Origin: Flammeovirgaceae bacterium
GTDB lineage: Bacteria; Bacteroidota; Bacteroidia; Cytophagales; Cyclobacteriaceae
DNA: 64,000 bases
Direction: 5' to 3'
Assembly: GCA_027487845.1 (NCBI GenBank)
Contig: JAIYCV010000029.1
Location: forward strand, 62,001 to 126,000
Below the pieces are notes generated by a model, which saw only the letters and a program-made list of their open reading frames with translations, did not search any database and had not been told where the DNA came from. The position numbers and the translations under genes were made by a program. Positions 9,096-18,051 of the stretch are shown piece after piece; the first letter of the stretch is position 1; each line of letters opens with the position of its first letter.

Positions 9096-10202
9096 ATGTC
9101 GTTAAAGGCCACGTTTGTTCAGTATACTTTTAAGTTTGATTTTGATGCCCGAACCTCTCGCGGCCTAATTCGCGAAAAAAAATCGTGGTTTATTAAGATC
9201 TGGGAAGAGAATACGCCAAGCACAGTTGGTATTGGTGAAAGCGGACCATTGCCCGGATTAAGTGTTGAACCAATCGCTGGTTTTGAAGAGAAAGTCATAC
9301 TTGCTATTGATGTTATAAATGGCGCGAAATTGGCGTTGTCATCAATACCGAATGTGCTAAGTGAATTACATACAAAGCTTCACGAAATTTTCGCCTCCGA
9401 CTTTCTATTTCAGCACCCTTCCATCGCTTTTGCTCTTGAAACTGCTCTGCTTGATTTGAAAAATGGCGGGTCACAGCTAATCTTCAACAATAGGTTTGTT
9501 TCTGGCGAACCCATCCCCATCAATGGGTTGGTGTGGATGGGTGGCCTTGATTTTATGCTTCAGCAAGTGGCCATAAAAATATACGATGGCTTTTCATGTA
9601 TTAAACTAAAAGTAGGGGGCATCGATTTTGAAAAAGAATGCGACATTGTGCGTTACATTAGAAGAAAGTATTATCGCGAGAACATCACTATTCGGTTAGA
9701 TGCCAATGGTGCATTTAAGGTAGACGAGGCGATGTATAAATTAGAAGAGCTATCGAAGTTCACCATCCATTCTATTGAACAGCCTATAAAAGCTGGATCT
9801 GGCGAGATGCATCTGTTCTGTAAAAACTCCCCCATACCCATTGCGCTGGATGAAGAGTTGATTGGGGTATCCACAACGGAAGCAAAGATTGACTTGCTTG
9901 AAAACATCGAACCACAGTTTATCATCTTAAAGCCCACGTTGCATGGCGGCCTTTATTCCTGCCAAGAGTGGATTGCGTTGGCCGAAGAAAGAAATATTGG
10001 TTGGTGGATAACTTCTGCGTTGGAATCGAACATTGGGTTGAATGCCATTGCCCAGTTTACCGCTAATTACAACATTACTTTGCCGCAAGGGCTTGGCACA
10101 GGTGGCATTTACAAGAATAACGTTGAATCCCCCTTGAAAGTAGAAAAGGGATTTTTATCTCTTAAAGAAGATGAAGCATGGGATGTTTCAGCTGTAAGTT
10201 GA
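9096..10202 (+). CDS. menC: o-Succinylbenzoate synthase (enolase superfamily)
   Basis: A 368-residue enolase-superfamily enzyme. The barrel shows the catalytic lysine pair in IKLKVGG, metal ligands in RLDANGAF, SIEQPIKAG and ALDEELIG, and the distal catalytic lysine in FIILKPTLHGG. Enolase-superfamily members of this subgroup can be o-succinylbenzoate synthase or dipeptide epimerase; the surrounding menE, menB, menD, menF and menI genes favour MenC, which dehydrates SHCHC to o-succinylbenzoate in menaquinone synthesis. ATG at 9096 (MSLKATFVQYTFKF) is chosen over 9066 because the domain begins there. It is read on the plus strand, opposite to the other men genes. Confidence 0.85.
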   Translation: MSLKATFVQYTFKFDFDARTSRGLIREKKSWFIKIWEENTPSTVGIGESGPLPGLSVEPIAGFEEKVILAIDVINGAKLALSSIPNVLSELHTKLHEIFASDFLFQHPSIAFALETALLDLKNGGSQLIFNNRFVSGEPIPINGLVWMGGLDFMLQQVAIKIYDGFSCIKLKVGGIDFEKECDIVRYIRRKYYRENITIRLDANGAFKVDEAMYKLEELSKFTIHSIEQPIKAGSGEMHLFCKNSPIPIALDEELIGVSTTEAKIDLLENIEPQFIILKPTLHGGLYSCQEWIALAEERNIGWWITSALESNIGLNAIAQFTANYNITLPQGLGTGGIYKNNVESPLKVEKGFLSLKEDEAWDVSAVS

Positions 10203-10263
10203 ACAGATATAGTTGGGTTTTCTGTTGGTGCGGTTGTGTTCAATTTTGCTGTTATCTGATCAT

Positions 10264-10343
10264 TTTTGCTAAACAAACTAAATAATTTAGTTTTTACTTG
10301 CTTTTGCTAAACAAATTGTTTTGTTTTGACTAAAATATTTAGT
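10264..10343. promoter_or_regulatory. Operator-like cluster: paired direct repeats and palindromes
   Basis: Upstream of the small ORF and the S24 regulator lie two exact direct repeats TTTTGCTAAACAAA (10264-10277 and 10302-10315, 38 bp apart), a 19-bp palindrome AAACTAAATAATTTAGTTT (10275-10293) and a related near-palindrome ACTAAAATATTTAGT (10329-10343). The common core is CTAAA with its mirror TTTAG. The layout is typical of autoregulation by a dimeric HTH repressor; binding by the adjacent XRE/S24 protein is an inference. Confidence 0.6.
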
Positions 10344-10345
10344 GA

Positions 10346-10609
10346 ATGAGCGCCTACAAACTAAAACTGAAAAGCAAGAAACTTATGTCGGGCAATTATC
10401 AAATTGATTTTACAGCTCAGGCGTTTTCGCAAGAACTTTATGGCTATTTACTAGCTGAAAAAAATGTTTCGGTAACCGAAGTAGTGGAGAAGATTGGGAG
10501 GCATATTGACGCCATGCAAAATGCTGAACGCTATTATCAACGCAATCTTTTTTCGCTGACTAATCGCGAACACAATTCAGGAAAAATATTAATCTTTAAG
10601 CGCGCATGA
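10346..10609 (+). CDS. Small hypothetical protein co-transcribed with S24 regulator
   Basis: An 87-residue protein with no signal peptide, membrane segment or domain I recognise; it is rich in lysine near the N-terminus (MSAYKLKLKSKKLM) and predicted mixed alpha/beta. The ATG at 10346 lies only 3 bp after the last operator-like repeat, so the true start could be the next ATG at 10385 (MSGNYQIDF). Its stop overlaps the start of the XRE/S24 gene in an ATGA, which implies translational coupling. It may be a partner or antagonist of the regulator; nothing in the sequence proves this. Confidence 0.6.
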   Translation: MSAYKLKLKSKKLMSGNYQIDFTAQAFSQELYGYLLAEKNVSVTEVVEKIGRHIDAMQNAERYYQRNLFSLTNREHNSGKILIFKRA

Positions 10610-11382
10610 GTAAGGTAAACGAGAATATTAGAAACCACCGAAAGCAGTTGGGTCTTACCCAAGATCAATTTGCTCAAAAGATTGGAATCAAACGATCTTT
10701 AGTAGGCGCCTACGAAGAGGGTAGGGCAGAGCCTCGGCTTGAGCTCCTGCAAAAGATGGCTGCGTTGTTTAACATTTCAGTCGATCAACTAATTGGCGAT
10801 GGAACGGAAGTTCAGAAATCAGATGAAAAAAAGTACGCAAGGGGAAAAGAAGTAGTTGTAATCACCGTAGATGAACATCAAAAAGACAATATCGAGCTAG
10901 TTCCACACAAAGCAGCCGCAGGCTACCTAAATGGATATGCAGACACTGAATACGTAAAGGAATTGCCCAAGTTTAAACTCCCTTTTTTAACGAACGGCAC
11001 ATATAGGGCATTTGAAATAAGTGGCGATTCAATGCTTCCTATTTTGCCCGGAACAATTGTAATTGGTGAATATGTAGACGACATAAGAGCGGTAAAGAAT
11101 GGTAAAACGTATGTGTTGGTAACCAACCGCGAAGGCATTGTGTATAAAAGAGTGTTCAATTACATCGCAGAAAGCGAGAAACTATTTTTGGTTTCAGATA
11201 ACCGGCACTATGCACCCTATCAAATTGATGCCGAGGACGTAATTGAAGCCTGGGTTGCTAAAGCCTACATCAGTGTTCAATTTCCTGATATTGAATCAAA
11301 GAATGATGTGTCGGTAGAGCAGTTAGCAGGCTTGGTGCTTGATCTTCAAAAAGAAATTCTTCAATTGAAAACAGTTAAGTAG
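10606..11382 (+). CDS. XRE-family HTH / S24 peptidase (LexA/CI-like) regulator
   Basis: A 258-residue two-domain repressor. Residues 5-63 form a Cro/CI helix-turn-helix (LGLTQDQFAQKIGIKRSLVG). Residues about 95-230 are an S24 self-cleavage domain: candidate cleavage site Ala105-Gly106 (KAAAGYLNG), catalytic Ser142 in ISGDSMLPI and Lys181 in VYKRV. All residues needed for RecA-stimulated autocleavage of LexA type appear present. It is translated through an ATGA overlap with the small upstream ORF, and the CTAAA/TTTAG palindromes ahead of that ORF are probably its operator. It sits between menC and menE, but no SOS gene is adjacent, so its targets are unknown. Confidence 0.85.
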   Translation: MSKVNENIRNHRKQLGLTQDQFAQKIGIKRSLVGAYEEGRAEPRLELLQKMAALFNISVDQLIGDGTEVQKSDEKKYARGKEVVVITVDEHQKDNIELVPHKAAAGYLNGYADTEYVKELPKFKLPFLTNGTYRAFEISGDSMLPILPGTIVIGEYVDDIRAVKNGKTYVLVTNREGIVYKRVFNYIAESEKLFLVSDNRHYAPYQIDAEDVIEAWVAKAYISVQFPDIESKNDVSVEQLAGLVLDLQKEILQLKTVK

Positions 11383-11539
11383 CGGTTGCTTTTTTAGAGT
11401 TGGTCACACTTTAGGAAGTTAGAAAGATATAACCTTTGCGGGTTTTGCTGATCCCTTTTGCCCCTCTTTTCAGTTCTGGAAAGAGCGGGTAGGGGTGAAG
11501 CCTTAAGAGTGATGGTGTTGGCTAAATAATACTGTCCAT

Positions 11540-12622
11540 CTACTCTTCAACGAGCTTAAGTGTTTCGGTTCTGTTGATTTTTTGCGTCTGCGTTTCTATA
11601 AAGTTGGGCACAAAGACAATGGCTTTGGGCACTTCATATTTTGAAAGACTTTTCTTTAACTCATCTGTAATTGCGGTTTCAGTATGCGGGGTAACTCCTT
11701 CCATTACCAATACAACCTTGGTGCCAAGCTTAGCATCCTTTTGTCCAGCAATGAAGTACCGATTGTTAATGTCAAGTTTTTTGAAAACCAGCAATATGTT
11801 AGCTTCTATCTTTTCGGGAATTACTTTTACCCCACCCGAATTGATCACGTTATCGAACCGGCCAATCCATCGAAAGGTGTCTTTGTCAATCAATTCAATC
11901 ACGTCATTAGTGATTACTTTTTCTGGCAGGTGTGGCGCTTCAATGACGAGGCATTGCCGATTGTCCACCGAAAGTGAAACACTTTTTAGCGCCTTAAAAC
12001 AGTCTTGCTTGTCAAGCCCATTTAACTTTTGTAATGCAATGTGGGTGATCGTCTCCGTCATGCCATAAGTGGCATAAACGTTACCGTTAAGAGCTTGTAA
12101 TTTTAGCCTCGTGCGCTCGTCTAGTGGAGCACCGCCAATAATCACACACTTAATTTTATTCAACTTAGCGGTTGATAAAGTCGACTCTAGGATTGCTTGT
12201 AACTGATAAGGCACAAAAGCTGCAAAATCAATCTGCTCGTCCATCGAAATTTCTTTTAAAGGATCAGCAGACGGTTCTACAGCTATTATATTCATGCTGT
12301 TTTCCAAACTTCTAATCACCATCATCTTACCAGCGATAAACCGCGTGTTAAGACAGATCAACGATGTTTGTTGAGGCTTTAGACGAAGCGCACCAATACT
12401 TAAATGAGCACTCGCTTTGAGTTGATTTCGGCTAAAAGAAATAGATTTGGGTAATCCAGTAGAGCCAGAGGTGAAAAAGCTGAATGAATCGTCCGAGCTT
12501 TTCCAACGTTGAAGTGATTCCAGAAATGATTTTTCAAAATCGGATTTATGAAAAAGAATCTCAGCGGTTAATAGTTGTGAAAATTCGATGATTTTGCCAT
12601 TCAACTTTACGATCGACTCCAA
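11540..12622 (-). CDS. menE: o-Succinylbenzoate-CoA ligase
   Basis: A 360-residue acyl-adenylate-forming enzyme activating o-succinylbenzoate to its CoA thioester. The AMP-binding P-loop FFTSGSTGLPKS is at about residue 50, ATYGMTETITHIA follows as motif A5, and the C-terminal lysine motif appears as KINRTETL. It is short for the superfamily, as MenE of Bacteroidota often is. No ATG lies near the N-terminus; the start is taken as TTG at 12622. It is the last men gene on the minus strand, separated from menB by the PPC and TerB-like genes. Confidence 0.85.
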   Translation of the reverse strand: MESIVKLNGKIIEFSQLLTAEILFHKSDFEKSFLESLQRWKSSDDSFSFFTSGSTGLPKSISFSRNQLKASAHLSIGALRLKPQQTSLICLNTRFIAGKMMVIRSLENSMNIIAVEPSADPLKEISMDEQIDFAAFVPYQLQAILESTLSTAKLNKIKCVIIGGAPLDERTRLKLQALNGNVYATYGMTETITHIALQKLNGLDKQDCFKALKSVSLSVDNRQCLVIEAPHLPEKVITNDVIELIDKDTFRWIGRFDNVINSGGVKVIPEKIEANILLVFKKLDINNRYFIAGQKDAKLGTKVVLVMEGVTPHTETAITDELKKSLSKYEVPKAIVFVPNFIETQTQKINRTETLKLVEE

Positions 12623-12673
12623 GAAAAAATATGATTAGAATAAAATTTATCTCCCGTAAAGGAAAGATTAAAT

Positions 12674-13639
12674 TTATTTCCATTCAAGATTTTTTTCTGG
12701 CAACATTTCTTTGATGGAAAAGAGACTTCTTTCTAAATCCCTCGCGGAGAGATCAAGATAATTGGTGAATTTCTCCAGAAAGAGCATTTCATCATCATCA
12801 ATAATTTTATCTGACCAGATGGTAACGATGGCCATTTCAAGGAAATATTTTTTCACCACCCACGTGTTATCTGGGTGAACCTCTAATTCGCGGATATCAA
12901 TTCCCTTTGCGAAGATCTGTCGCGCTTCTGTAATTTTACTGCCTGAAAGAAATGAATTTTTGATAAAAGATTCCATAAAATCCTTCTCCGCATCAGCAAT
13001 GAATTTGTTAGAATGGGCTGCGGCAGCAATTACTTTTATAACCGAAAAACGGTACTCTTCTAAAAGCGATTTGAACAAAATGGAGGCTACTTCATCGCGC
13101 TGTGTATTTACCCAACGGCTAAATATGTAGATGTCAAGAAATAACAGGCCGTTATGGAAAAACTGTTCGACTAACTGATGATTATTGTCGATCACGCTTT
13201 TCACTCTTTTTTCAACAATCGCTTCGACTAACTCGTTTGGATTTTTTCGTTTGCCAAATAAGTTGTTGTAGCTAATTTTCATCTGAGGGTACAGGGCCTG
13301 ATAGAAGTAACCAACGTTTGTCACTGCCTTGTTAATCTGTTCGTCCGCTACCGCATCATCCTTGATTTTTATGTTATCATAATTCAATAACGAACTGCTG
13401 ATTATGCAATCCGCAAATAGAATCTTTGTTCTTTCAAGCGGTGTCCAACCTTCTGAATTAGGGTAACTAATGTTGCCAAACAATTGCCCATTGATTAATC
13501 CAACGGGTTGGATGGCTTGATAAATTGTTAATAGAGAACTCAGTGCCTTCTTATTCTCTATGAGTAATTCTTCGAGATTCGCTTTACGAAAAGCAATTAA
13601 TTCTGAAAACCAGCCAGCTTTTTTCGGATTGATTGACAT
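12674..13639 (-). CDS. TerB-like helical protein
   Basis: A 321-residue, mostly helical cytoplasmic protein. Two segments have the TerB-like pattern of a helix followed by an acidic loop and a second helix: AAAHSNKFIADAEKDFMESF (about 210-235) and IWSDKIIDDDEMLFLEKF (about 280-300). TerB-like domains are linked to membrane-associated stress complexes, but isolated ones have no known function. The gene lies 51 bp upstream of menE and may share its transcript. A second, shorter TerB-like protein is encoded at 41636-42010. Assignment rests on pattern only. Confidence 0.55.
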   Translation of the reverse strand: MSINPKKAGWFSELIAFRKANLEELLIENKKALSSLLTIYQAIQPVGLINGQLFGNISYPNSEGWTPLERTKILFADCIISSSLLNYDNIKIKDDAVADEQINKAVTNVGYFYQALYPQMKISYNNLFGKRKNPNELVEAIVEKRVKSVIDNNHQLVEQFFHNGLLFLDIYIFSRWVNTQRDEVASILFKSLLEEYRFSVIKVIAAAAHSNKFIADAEKDFMESFIKNSFLSGSKITEARQIFAKGIDIRELEVHPDNTWVVKKYFLEMAIVTIWSDKIIDDDEMLFLEKFTNYLDLSARDLERSLFSIKEMLPEKNLEWK

Positions 13640-13792
13640 TGCTAATTCTTCTTTAAGTGTAATTTTATCAAAATTCTTTAGAAAACGCGGGATGTTTTAT
13701 TGAATTAACTTGATAAACCTACGCGTTTCATACATTGGCAATCAATTAGACCCAACAGCCCGATGTATAATTAGAGGAGTGGTAAAAAAGAG

Positions 13793-14290
13793 TTAGTTGT
13801 TTCTCGGCTTGACTATCAATTCTTCATATCCGTAGGTGTCATCTTTGATTCTTCCGAATTCAAGATCAGTAAGTTCTAAAATCACTATTTCTGCTGTGGT
13901 ATATACTTTATTGCCGTCAAGAAGATGCCCGCCAATAGTTTTACCTGTGCTGTCTGAAACCGATAAATGCAGATGACCATACGTTTCAGAAAAGGTGCCT
14001 ACCAGCGATACAATCTCGAAATGGCCTGACAGCTCTGTTCCTTTTGGTTGATTCGCGAAACGCAGGTTGCATTGCTCTAAACTTCCTACCGTGGTTACCA
14101 TGCATCCCGCTTGAATCTTATGATCGGCTGCAAAACGGAGAATGCCTTGCTTCAAGTCTTCATGAGGCTTTAGCCGAAAGGCATACGATTTTTGATGAGA
14201 GCCATCCATAACAGATTGCGCAGAGATTGAAATAGGAACAAAAACAGGAAGAAGAACAGCAATTAAGGAACATTTCGTTATGAAACCCAT
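13793..14290 (-). CDS. Exported PPC-domain (DUF296) protein
   Basis: A 165-residue protein. After an N-terminal signal peptide (hydrophobic to about residue 24, ending SISAQS) it is a single PPC domain: LKPHEDLKQGILRFAADHKI at the start, then the metal-site motif GHLHLSVSD and GGHLLDGNKVYTTAEIVI. PPC domains of bacteria are trimeric, of unclear function, and are usually cytoplasmic; those of plants are fused to AT-hooks. The export signal is therefore notable. It starts only 6 bp after the menB stop, so it belongs to the menF-menD-menB transcript. Confidence 0.8.
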   Translation of the reverse strand: MGFITKCSLIAVLLPVFVPISISAQSVMDGSHQKSYAFRLKPHEDLKQGILRFAADHKIQAGCMVTTVGSLEQCNLRFANQPKGTELSGHFEIVSLVGTFSETYGHLHLSVSDSTGKTIGGHLLDGNKVYTTAEIVILELTDLEFGRIKDDTYGYEELIVKPRNN

Positions 14291-14296
14291 ATTTTG

Positions 14297-15121
14297 CTAT
14301 GGAAACTTAGGATACTTGCTGAAATCCGGATTCCGTTTTTCGATGAAAGCGTTCTTACCTTCTTTGGCTTCATCGCTCAAGTAATAAAGCAGTGTTGCAT
14401 TGCCCGCCAATTCCTGAATGCCGGCTTGGCCATCAAGTTCGGCATTAAAGGCGCTTTTCAGCATCCGGATTGCCAACGGGCTTTTACTTAAAATTTTATT
14501 TGCCCACGCTACATAGGTTTCTTCTAACTTATCAAGCGGCACAACTTTATTTACCAGTCCCATTTCAATGGCTTCCTTGGCATCGTATTGATCGCAAAGG
14601 AACCAGATCTCACGGGCTTTCTTTTGACCTACAATCCTAGCTAAATACGAGGCACCAAAGCCACCATCAAAACTACCTACTTTGGGGCCAGTCTGCCCGA
14701 AACGAGCGTTCTCAGCTGCGATGGTTAAATCACAAACAACGTGCAATACGTGGCCGCCACCGATGGCCCACCCGGCTACTGCAGCAATTACTGGTTTAGG
14801 AATAGAGCGAATTATTTTTTGTAAATCCAGTACATTGAGGCGCGGCACGGTATCGATACCTACATACCCACCGTGGCCGCGTACGCTTTGATCTCCACCG
14901 CTACAGAATGCCTTTCCACCTTCGCCCGTTAACACTATTACTCCAATCTCAGTGCTTTCTCTGCATACTAAGAAAGCATCAATTAATTCTTGCACAGTAA
15001 GAGGTGTAAAAGCGTTGTGAACTTCGGGCCTGTTTATACTAATACGTGCAATTCCCTCGTATTGATGAAATAGAATTTCTTTATATTCTTTAATAGGCTG
15101 CCAGTTGTAGTTTAAATTCAT
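14297..15121 (-). CDS. menB: 1,4-Dihydroxy-2-naphthoyl-CoA synthase
   Basis: A crotonase-fold enzyme of 274 residues that closes the second ring of the naphthoquinone from o-succinylbenzoyl-CoA. The oxyanion-hole segments are [20 protein letters not shown] and [19 protein letters not shown], and [20 protein letters not shown] is a MenB-specific stretch. Length and C-terminus ([13 protein letters not shown]) match the family. It is placed 6 bp after menD in the menI-menF-menD-menB operon. Confidence 0.95.
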   Translation of the reverse strand: MNLNYNWQPIKEYKEILFHQYEGIARISINRPEVHNAFTPLTVQELIDAFLVCRESTEIGVIVLTGEGGKAFCSGGDQSVRGHGGYVGIDTVPRLNVLDLQKIIRSIPKPVIAAVAGWAIGGGHVLHVVCDLTIAAENARFGQTGPKVGSFDGGFGASYLARIVGQKKAREIWFLCDQYDAKEAIEMGLVNKVVPLDKLEETYVAWANKILSKSPLAIRMLKSAFNAELDGQAGIQELAGNATLLYYLSDEAKEGKNAFIEKRNPDFSKYPKFP

Positions 15122-15127
15122 AGATCG

Positions 15128-16855
15128 TTATTGATAAGTTGATTTTATATGCTTTTTGAATTTTTCAAATGCGTTTTTGTTTACTTTTTGAGTGCCTTCA
15201 AGTTCAAGTATTTTTGTCTTTCCATCAAAGGTAAAAAAATCAACTAGTGCATTTTTTACTTGCCGGGCGCTTTCTATTTTTAGGTAGTCGAATCCAAACT
15301 CTCCACACAAATTCTTTGCCGTAAGCTTTTGATTAGTGATGAAAAACTCTTGTCGCTCAGGTGCGTTTTCAGGCCCATCAATCAAATTGAAGATAATGCC
15401 TCCATGATTGTTCAGTATAACCACTCTGAAATTTGGTAATGCGTAGTTATGCCAGAACGCATTTCGATCATAGAAAAAGGCCACGTCACCAATTATCAAA
15501 AAATTTGGAACTTCGCTTGAAAGCGCATGCCCAACGGCCGTGCTAGTGCAGCCATCTATGCCGCTGGTGCCGCGGTTAGCAAAAACGCGAATCCCCTTTT
15601 TGCCCGCTTCCAGTCCAATAAAGTTTGCATAACGTACCGACATACTGTTGGCTAGGTGAATATTGCAGCGAGCAGGTAATTGAGTGATTACCTCCTGAAG
15701 CAGACTCAACTCATGGAGTTCACTCTTCTCAAAAAATTGACCTACCGCTCGTTTTGCTCGATGTTCTTCTGCTTCCCAAAGGGTGTAAAAATTTTGCCGT
15801 TTAATTAATTCAAATTCAGACGCACTTTTGGTGTTCATCAATAGCTCAAAGAAGTTCTCAGGTTCGCTTTCAATTACCTTGTTTAAGGATTGAAACGTGT
15901 CGGGCACATCGCCTTTGGGTTGGATGTGCCAGTGTTTTAGACTTTTATTTTGGCGAAGAAAGAGTTTTAGATTTTTGGAGATAACAGATTTGCCAAACGT
16001 AACAAGCAGTTCGGGTTGAAGTGCTCGCTTTACCGAGTCGGGGCATTGGCCCAAAAAAGAATCAGCGTAACGAATGGTGTCAGCAATGCTATGCACATTA
16101 GAGATTACATCGCCTACCAACGCTACTTTTTGATGGCGAATGAATCGCTCCAAGACTTTCGCGAGGCGGTCGTTGTAATTATCTTGGCCAGCTACCACCG
16201 CTATTTTAGAGAAGCCATTCCAGTCAGCGATTAGTTGATTGGCTTGTTCTTCGCTAAAAAAAGTATGTGTTTCCATCCGTTCAATTACCCTGGTAGATTC
16301 GCTGAATTTTATAGATTCATTTTTTTGAAGATATAAGGGTTCCCGTAAAGGGACATTGATATGCACTGGGCCGCATGGGAAATCTTTCGAGAGATTAACC
16401 GCTTCATTAACAATGCGATTGATATGCCAACTTACATCCACATGACTCTCTGCTTCTGGGAGTTGGAATGATTTTTTTACATGCTTTCCATACAGTCCCT
16501 CCTGCTGAATAGTCTGTCCATCCCATTGATCAATCCACTCGGTTGGACGATCGGCAGTTAGAATAATTAAGGGAATCCGTTGGTAATAGGCTTCTGCCAC
16601 CGCAGGCGCGAAGTTGTAAGCGGCTGAGCCAGAGGTGCACACGAGCACCACGGGCGTTGATGTTTGTTGGGCTATGCCAGTGGCTATGAATGCCGCACTT
16701 CGTTCATCACTTATTGTTCTTGTGTTAAAACCTGGATGATTGACAAAAGCGAGTGTGAGCGGGGCACAACGCGACCCAGGACAAACAATGGCCTGGCTCA
16801 ACCCTTTTTGCGAACACAACTGCGCAATATCATAAATGGGTTGAAGCCTTGTCAT
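15128..16855 (-). CDS. menD: SEPHCHC synthase (ThDP-dependent)
   Basis: A 575-residue thiamine-diphosphate enzyme joining isochorismate and 2-oxoglutarate. The N-terminal Pyr domain shows AIVCPGSRCAPLTLAF and FAPAVAEAYYQRIPLIILTA, with the ThDP-activating glutamate in the latter; the PP domain contains GTSGIDGCTSTAVGHAL and IIGDVAFFYDRNAFWHNY with the ThDP-Mg binding GDxxFxxD..xx pattern. Its ATG follows the menF stop codon with no spacer (TAAATG), so translation is probably coupled. Confidence 0.95.
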   Translation of the reverse strand: MTRLQPIYDIAQLCSQKGLSQAIVCPGSRCAPLTLAFVNHPGFNTRTISDERSAAFIATGIAQQTSTPVVLVCTSGSAAYNFAPAVAEAYYQRIPLIILTADRPTEWIDQWDGQTIQQEGLYGKHVKKSFQLPEAESHVDVSWHINRIVNEAVNLSKDFPCGPVHINVPLREPLYLQKNESIKFSESTRVIERMETHTFFSEEQANQLIADWNGFSKIAVVAGQDNYNDRLAKVLERFIRHQKVALVGDVISNVHSIADTIRYADSFLGQCPDSVKRALQPELLVTFGKSVISKNLKLFLRQNKSLKHWHIQPKGDVPDTFQSLNKVIESEPENFFELLMNTKSASEFELIKRQNFYTLWEAEEHRAKRAVGQFFEKSELHELSLLQEVITQLPARCNIHLANSMSVRYANFIGLEAGKKGIRVFANRGTSGIDGCTSTAVGHALSSEVPNFLIIGDVAFFYDRNAFWHNYALPNFRVVILNNHGGIIFNLIDGPENAPERQEFFITNQKLTAKNLCGEFGFDYLKIESARQVKNALVDFFTFDGKTKILELEGTQKVNKNAFEKFKKHIKSTYQ

Positions 16856-18037
16856 TTACTTTATAATGTTTAAGATGGCTTCCATTTTTAGCTCTGTTTC
16901 TTCGAATTCTTTCTGCGGATCGGAGTCAATGGTAACTCCCGCTCCCGCATAGAGTAGCGCACTCTTGGTTAGCACTTGCATGCATCTCAAGTTAACAAAC
17001 AAATGACTCTCATTTTTTACGTCTACTGGCCCTAGAAAGCCCGTGTAGTATTCTCTGTCGTACCCTTCGTTCGCCTTTAAAAATTGTTGCGCATTTTCGA
17101 AGGGCATGCCGCACACTGCGGAGGTAGGGTGTAGTAATTTTAACATCACGGAAGTGAGCAACGGAAAATTAGTGGCCACTGTGTCTACTTCAAATTCAGT
17201 CTTTAGATGTACCACGTTGCCGGCCGTGACTGTGCGCGGGCCGCGTTCTTCATATTCGCGCAAGCGGATTTTTTTAAAGCAACTGATTATGTACCTGCAT
17301 ACCAATGCCTGTTCTTCAATCTCTTTTTCTGTCCATGCTACGGACTTTATATTCATCCCTGACCTCCATCGCTTGGTGCCAGCTAGGGCAACAGTTTTAA
17401 AATGCTCTTTTGCATCTAGACTAACTAATAGTTCGGGCGTAGCACCAATCCAGGTTCCGGTTTCTTCCGAACTTACAAAGGAGACAAAAGCAGCAGGATA
17501 GGCTGCGCATAATTTCTGGAATATAGCAACACAATCAAAGTCTTCGTTTAGTTCAATCTCTTTAAAACGTGTAGGAACTATCTTATCCGTTGTTCCAGCT
17601 TTAATGTGTGAAATGCTCTTTTGAACCAAGTTCTTATAATGATCGCCACTTGTCGGATCATGATCAATAGAGACCGATTCCCGCTTTCTTGGAAGCATAT
17701 CCATGCCCACTTGTAACACGTTTTCTCTAGCAAAGTCAGTGACAGTGCCTTCTATCAACTCGCCCTCTTTGAAGGAGTATATCAGATCGCCCTTAAAGAA
17801 CGTCTTTTTCCTAGCAGTATCGAAAGGAGCAAAAACAAAACCCGTTTCTGTTTCTTCTACTTGTAAATCATCAATTTCTTTAACTCCCGTGGTACAAATA
17901 AGTAACTGCTTTTCGTTGGAATTTGGAGCCCTCCAAAGTGCTACCGCGTTTCCCTCCGCAAGATGATGACTAATAAGGAAAGAGAGCTGTTCTAATTCAT
18001 TGACAGTTGCGGCTTTTACAGAATTTGTCGGTTGCAT
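16856..18037 (-). CDS. menF: Isochorismate synthase
   Basis: A chorismate-utilising enzyme of about 393 residues that makes isochorismate, first committed step of menaquinone synthesis. The conserved C-terminal block is present: WIGATPELLVSL, VALAGTKRW, EEQALVCRYI, HLKTEFEV, LHPTSAVCGMPFENAQQF and EGYDREYYTGFLGPV, ending with YAGAGVTIDSDPQKEFEETE. It could serve as EntC in siderophore synthesis, but the men neighbours decide for MenF. The ATG at 18037 is preferred over TTG at 18040. It lies about 14 bp downstream of the thioesterase gene. Confidence 0.92.
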   Translation of the reverse strand: MQPTNSVKAATVNELEQLSFLISHHLAEGNAVALWRAPNSNEKQLLICTTGVKEIDDLQVEETETGFVFAPFDTARKKTFFKGDLIYSFKEGELIEGTVTDFARENVLQVGMDMLPRKRESVSIDHDPTSGDHYKNLVQKSISHIKAGTTDKIVPTRFKEIELNEDFDCVAIFQKLCAAYPAAFVSFVSSEETGTWIGATPELLVSLDAKEHFKTVALAGTKRWRSGMNIKSVAWTEKEIEEQALVCRYIISCFKKIRLREYEERGPRTVTAGNVVHLKTEFEVDTVATNFPLLTSVMLKLLHPTSAVCGMPFENAQQFLKANEGYDREYYTGFLGPVDVKNESHLFVNLRCMQVLTKSALLYAGAGVTIDSDPQKEFEETELKMEAILNIIK

Positions 18038-18051
18038 CAAGCTTATTTCTT

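Noticed and set aside
11440..11505. Possible further copy of GC-rich repeat family B after the S24 regulator
   Set aside because: Only GGGGTGAAGCC and CCCCTC-like words match; the paired hairpin is not intact, so it was not listed as a copy.
11574..12068. A 164-codon frame on the plus strand
   Set aside because: It is antisense to menE and has no recognisable domain; menE is supported by its AMP-binding motifs.
17106..17501. A 131-codon frame on the plus strand
   Set aside because: It is antisense to menF, which has the full chorismate-binding block.
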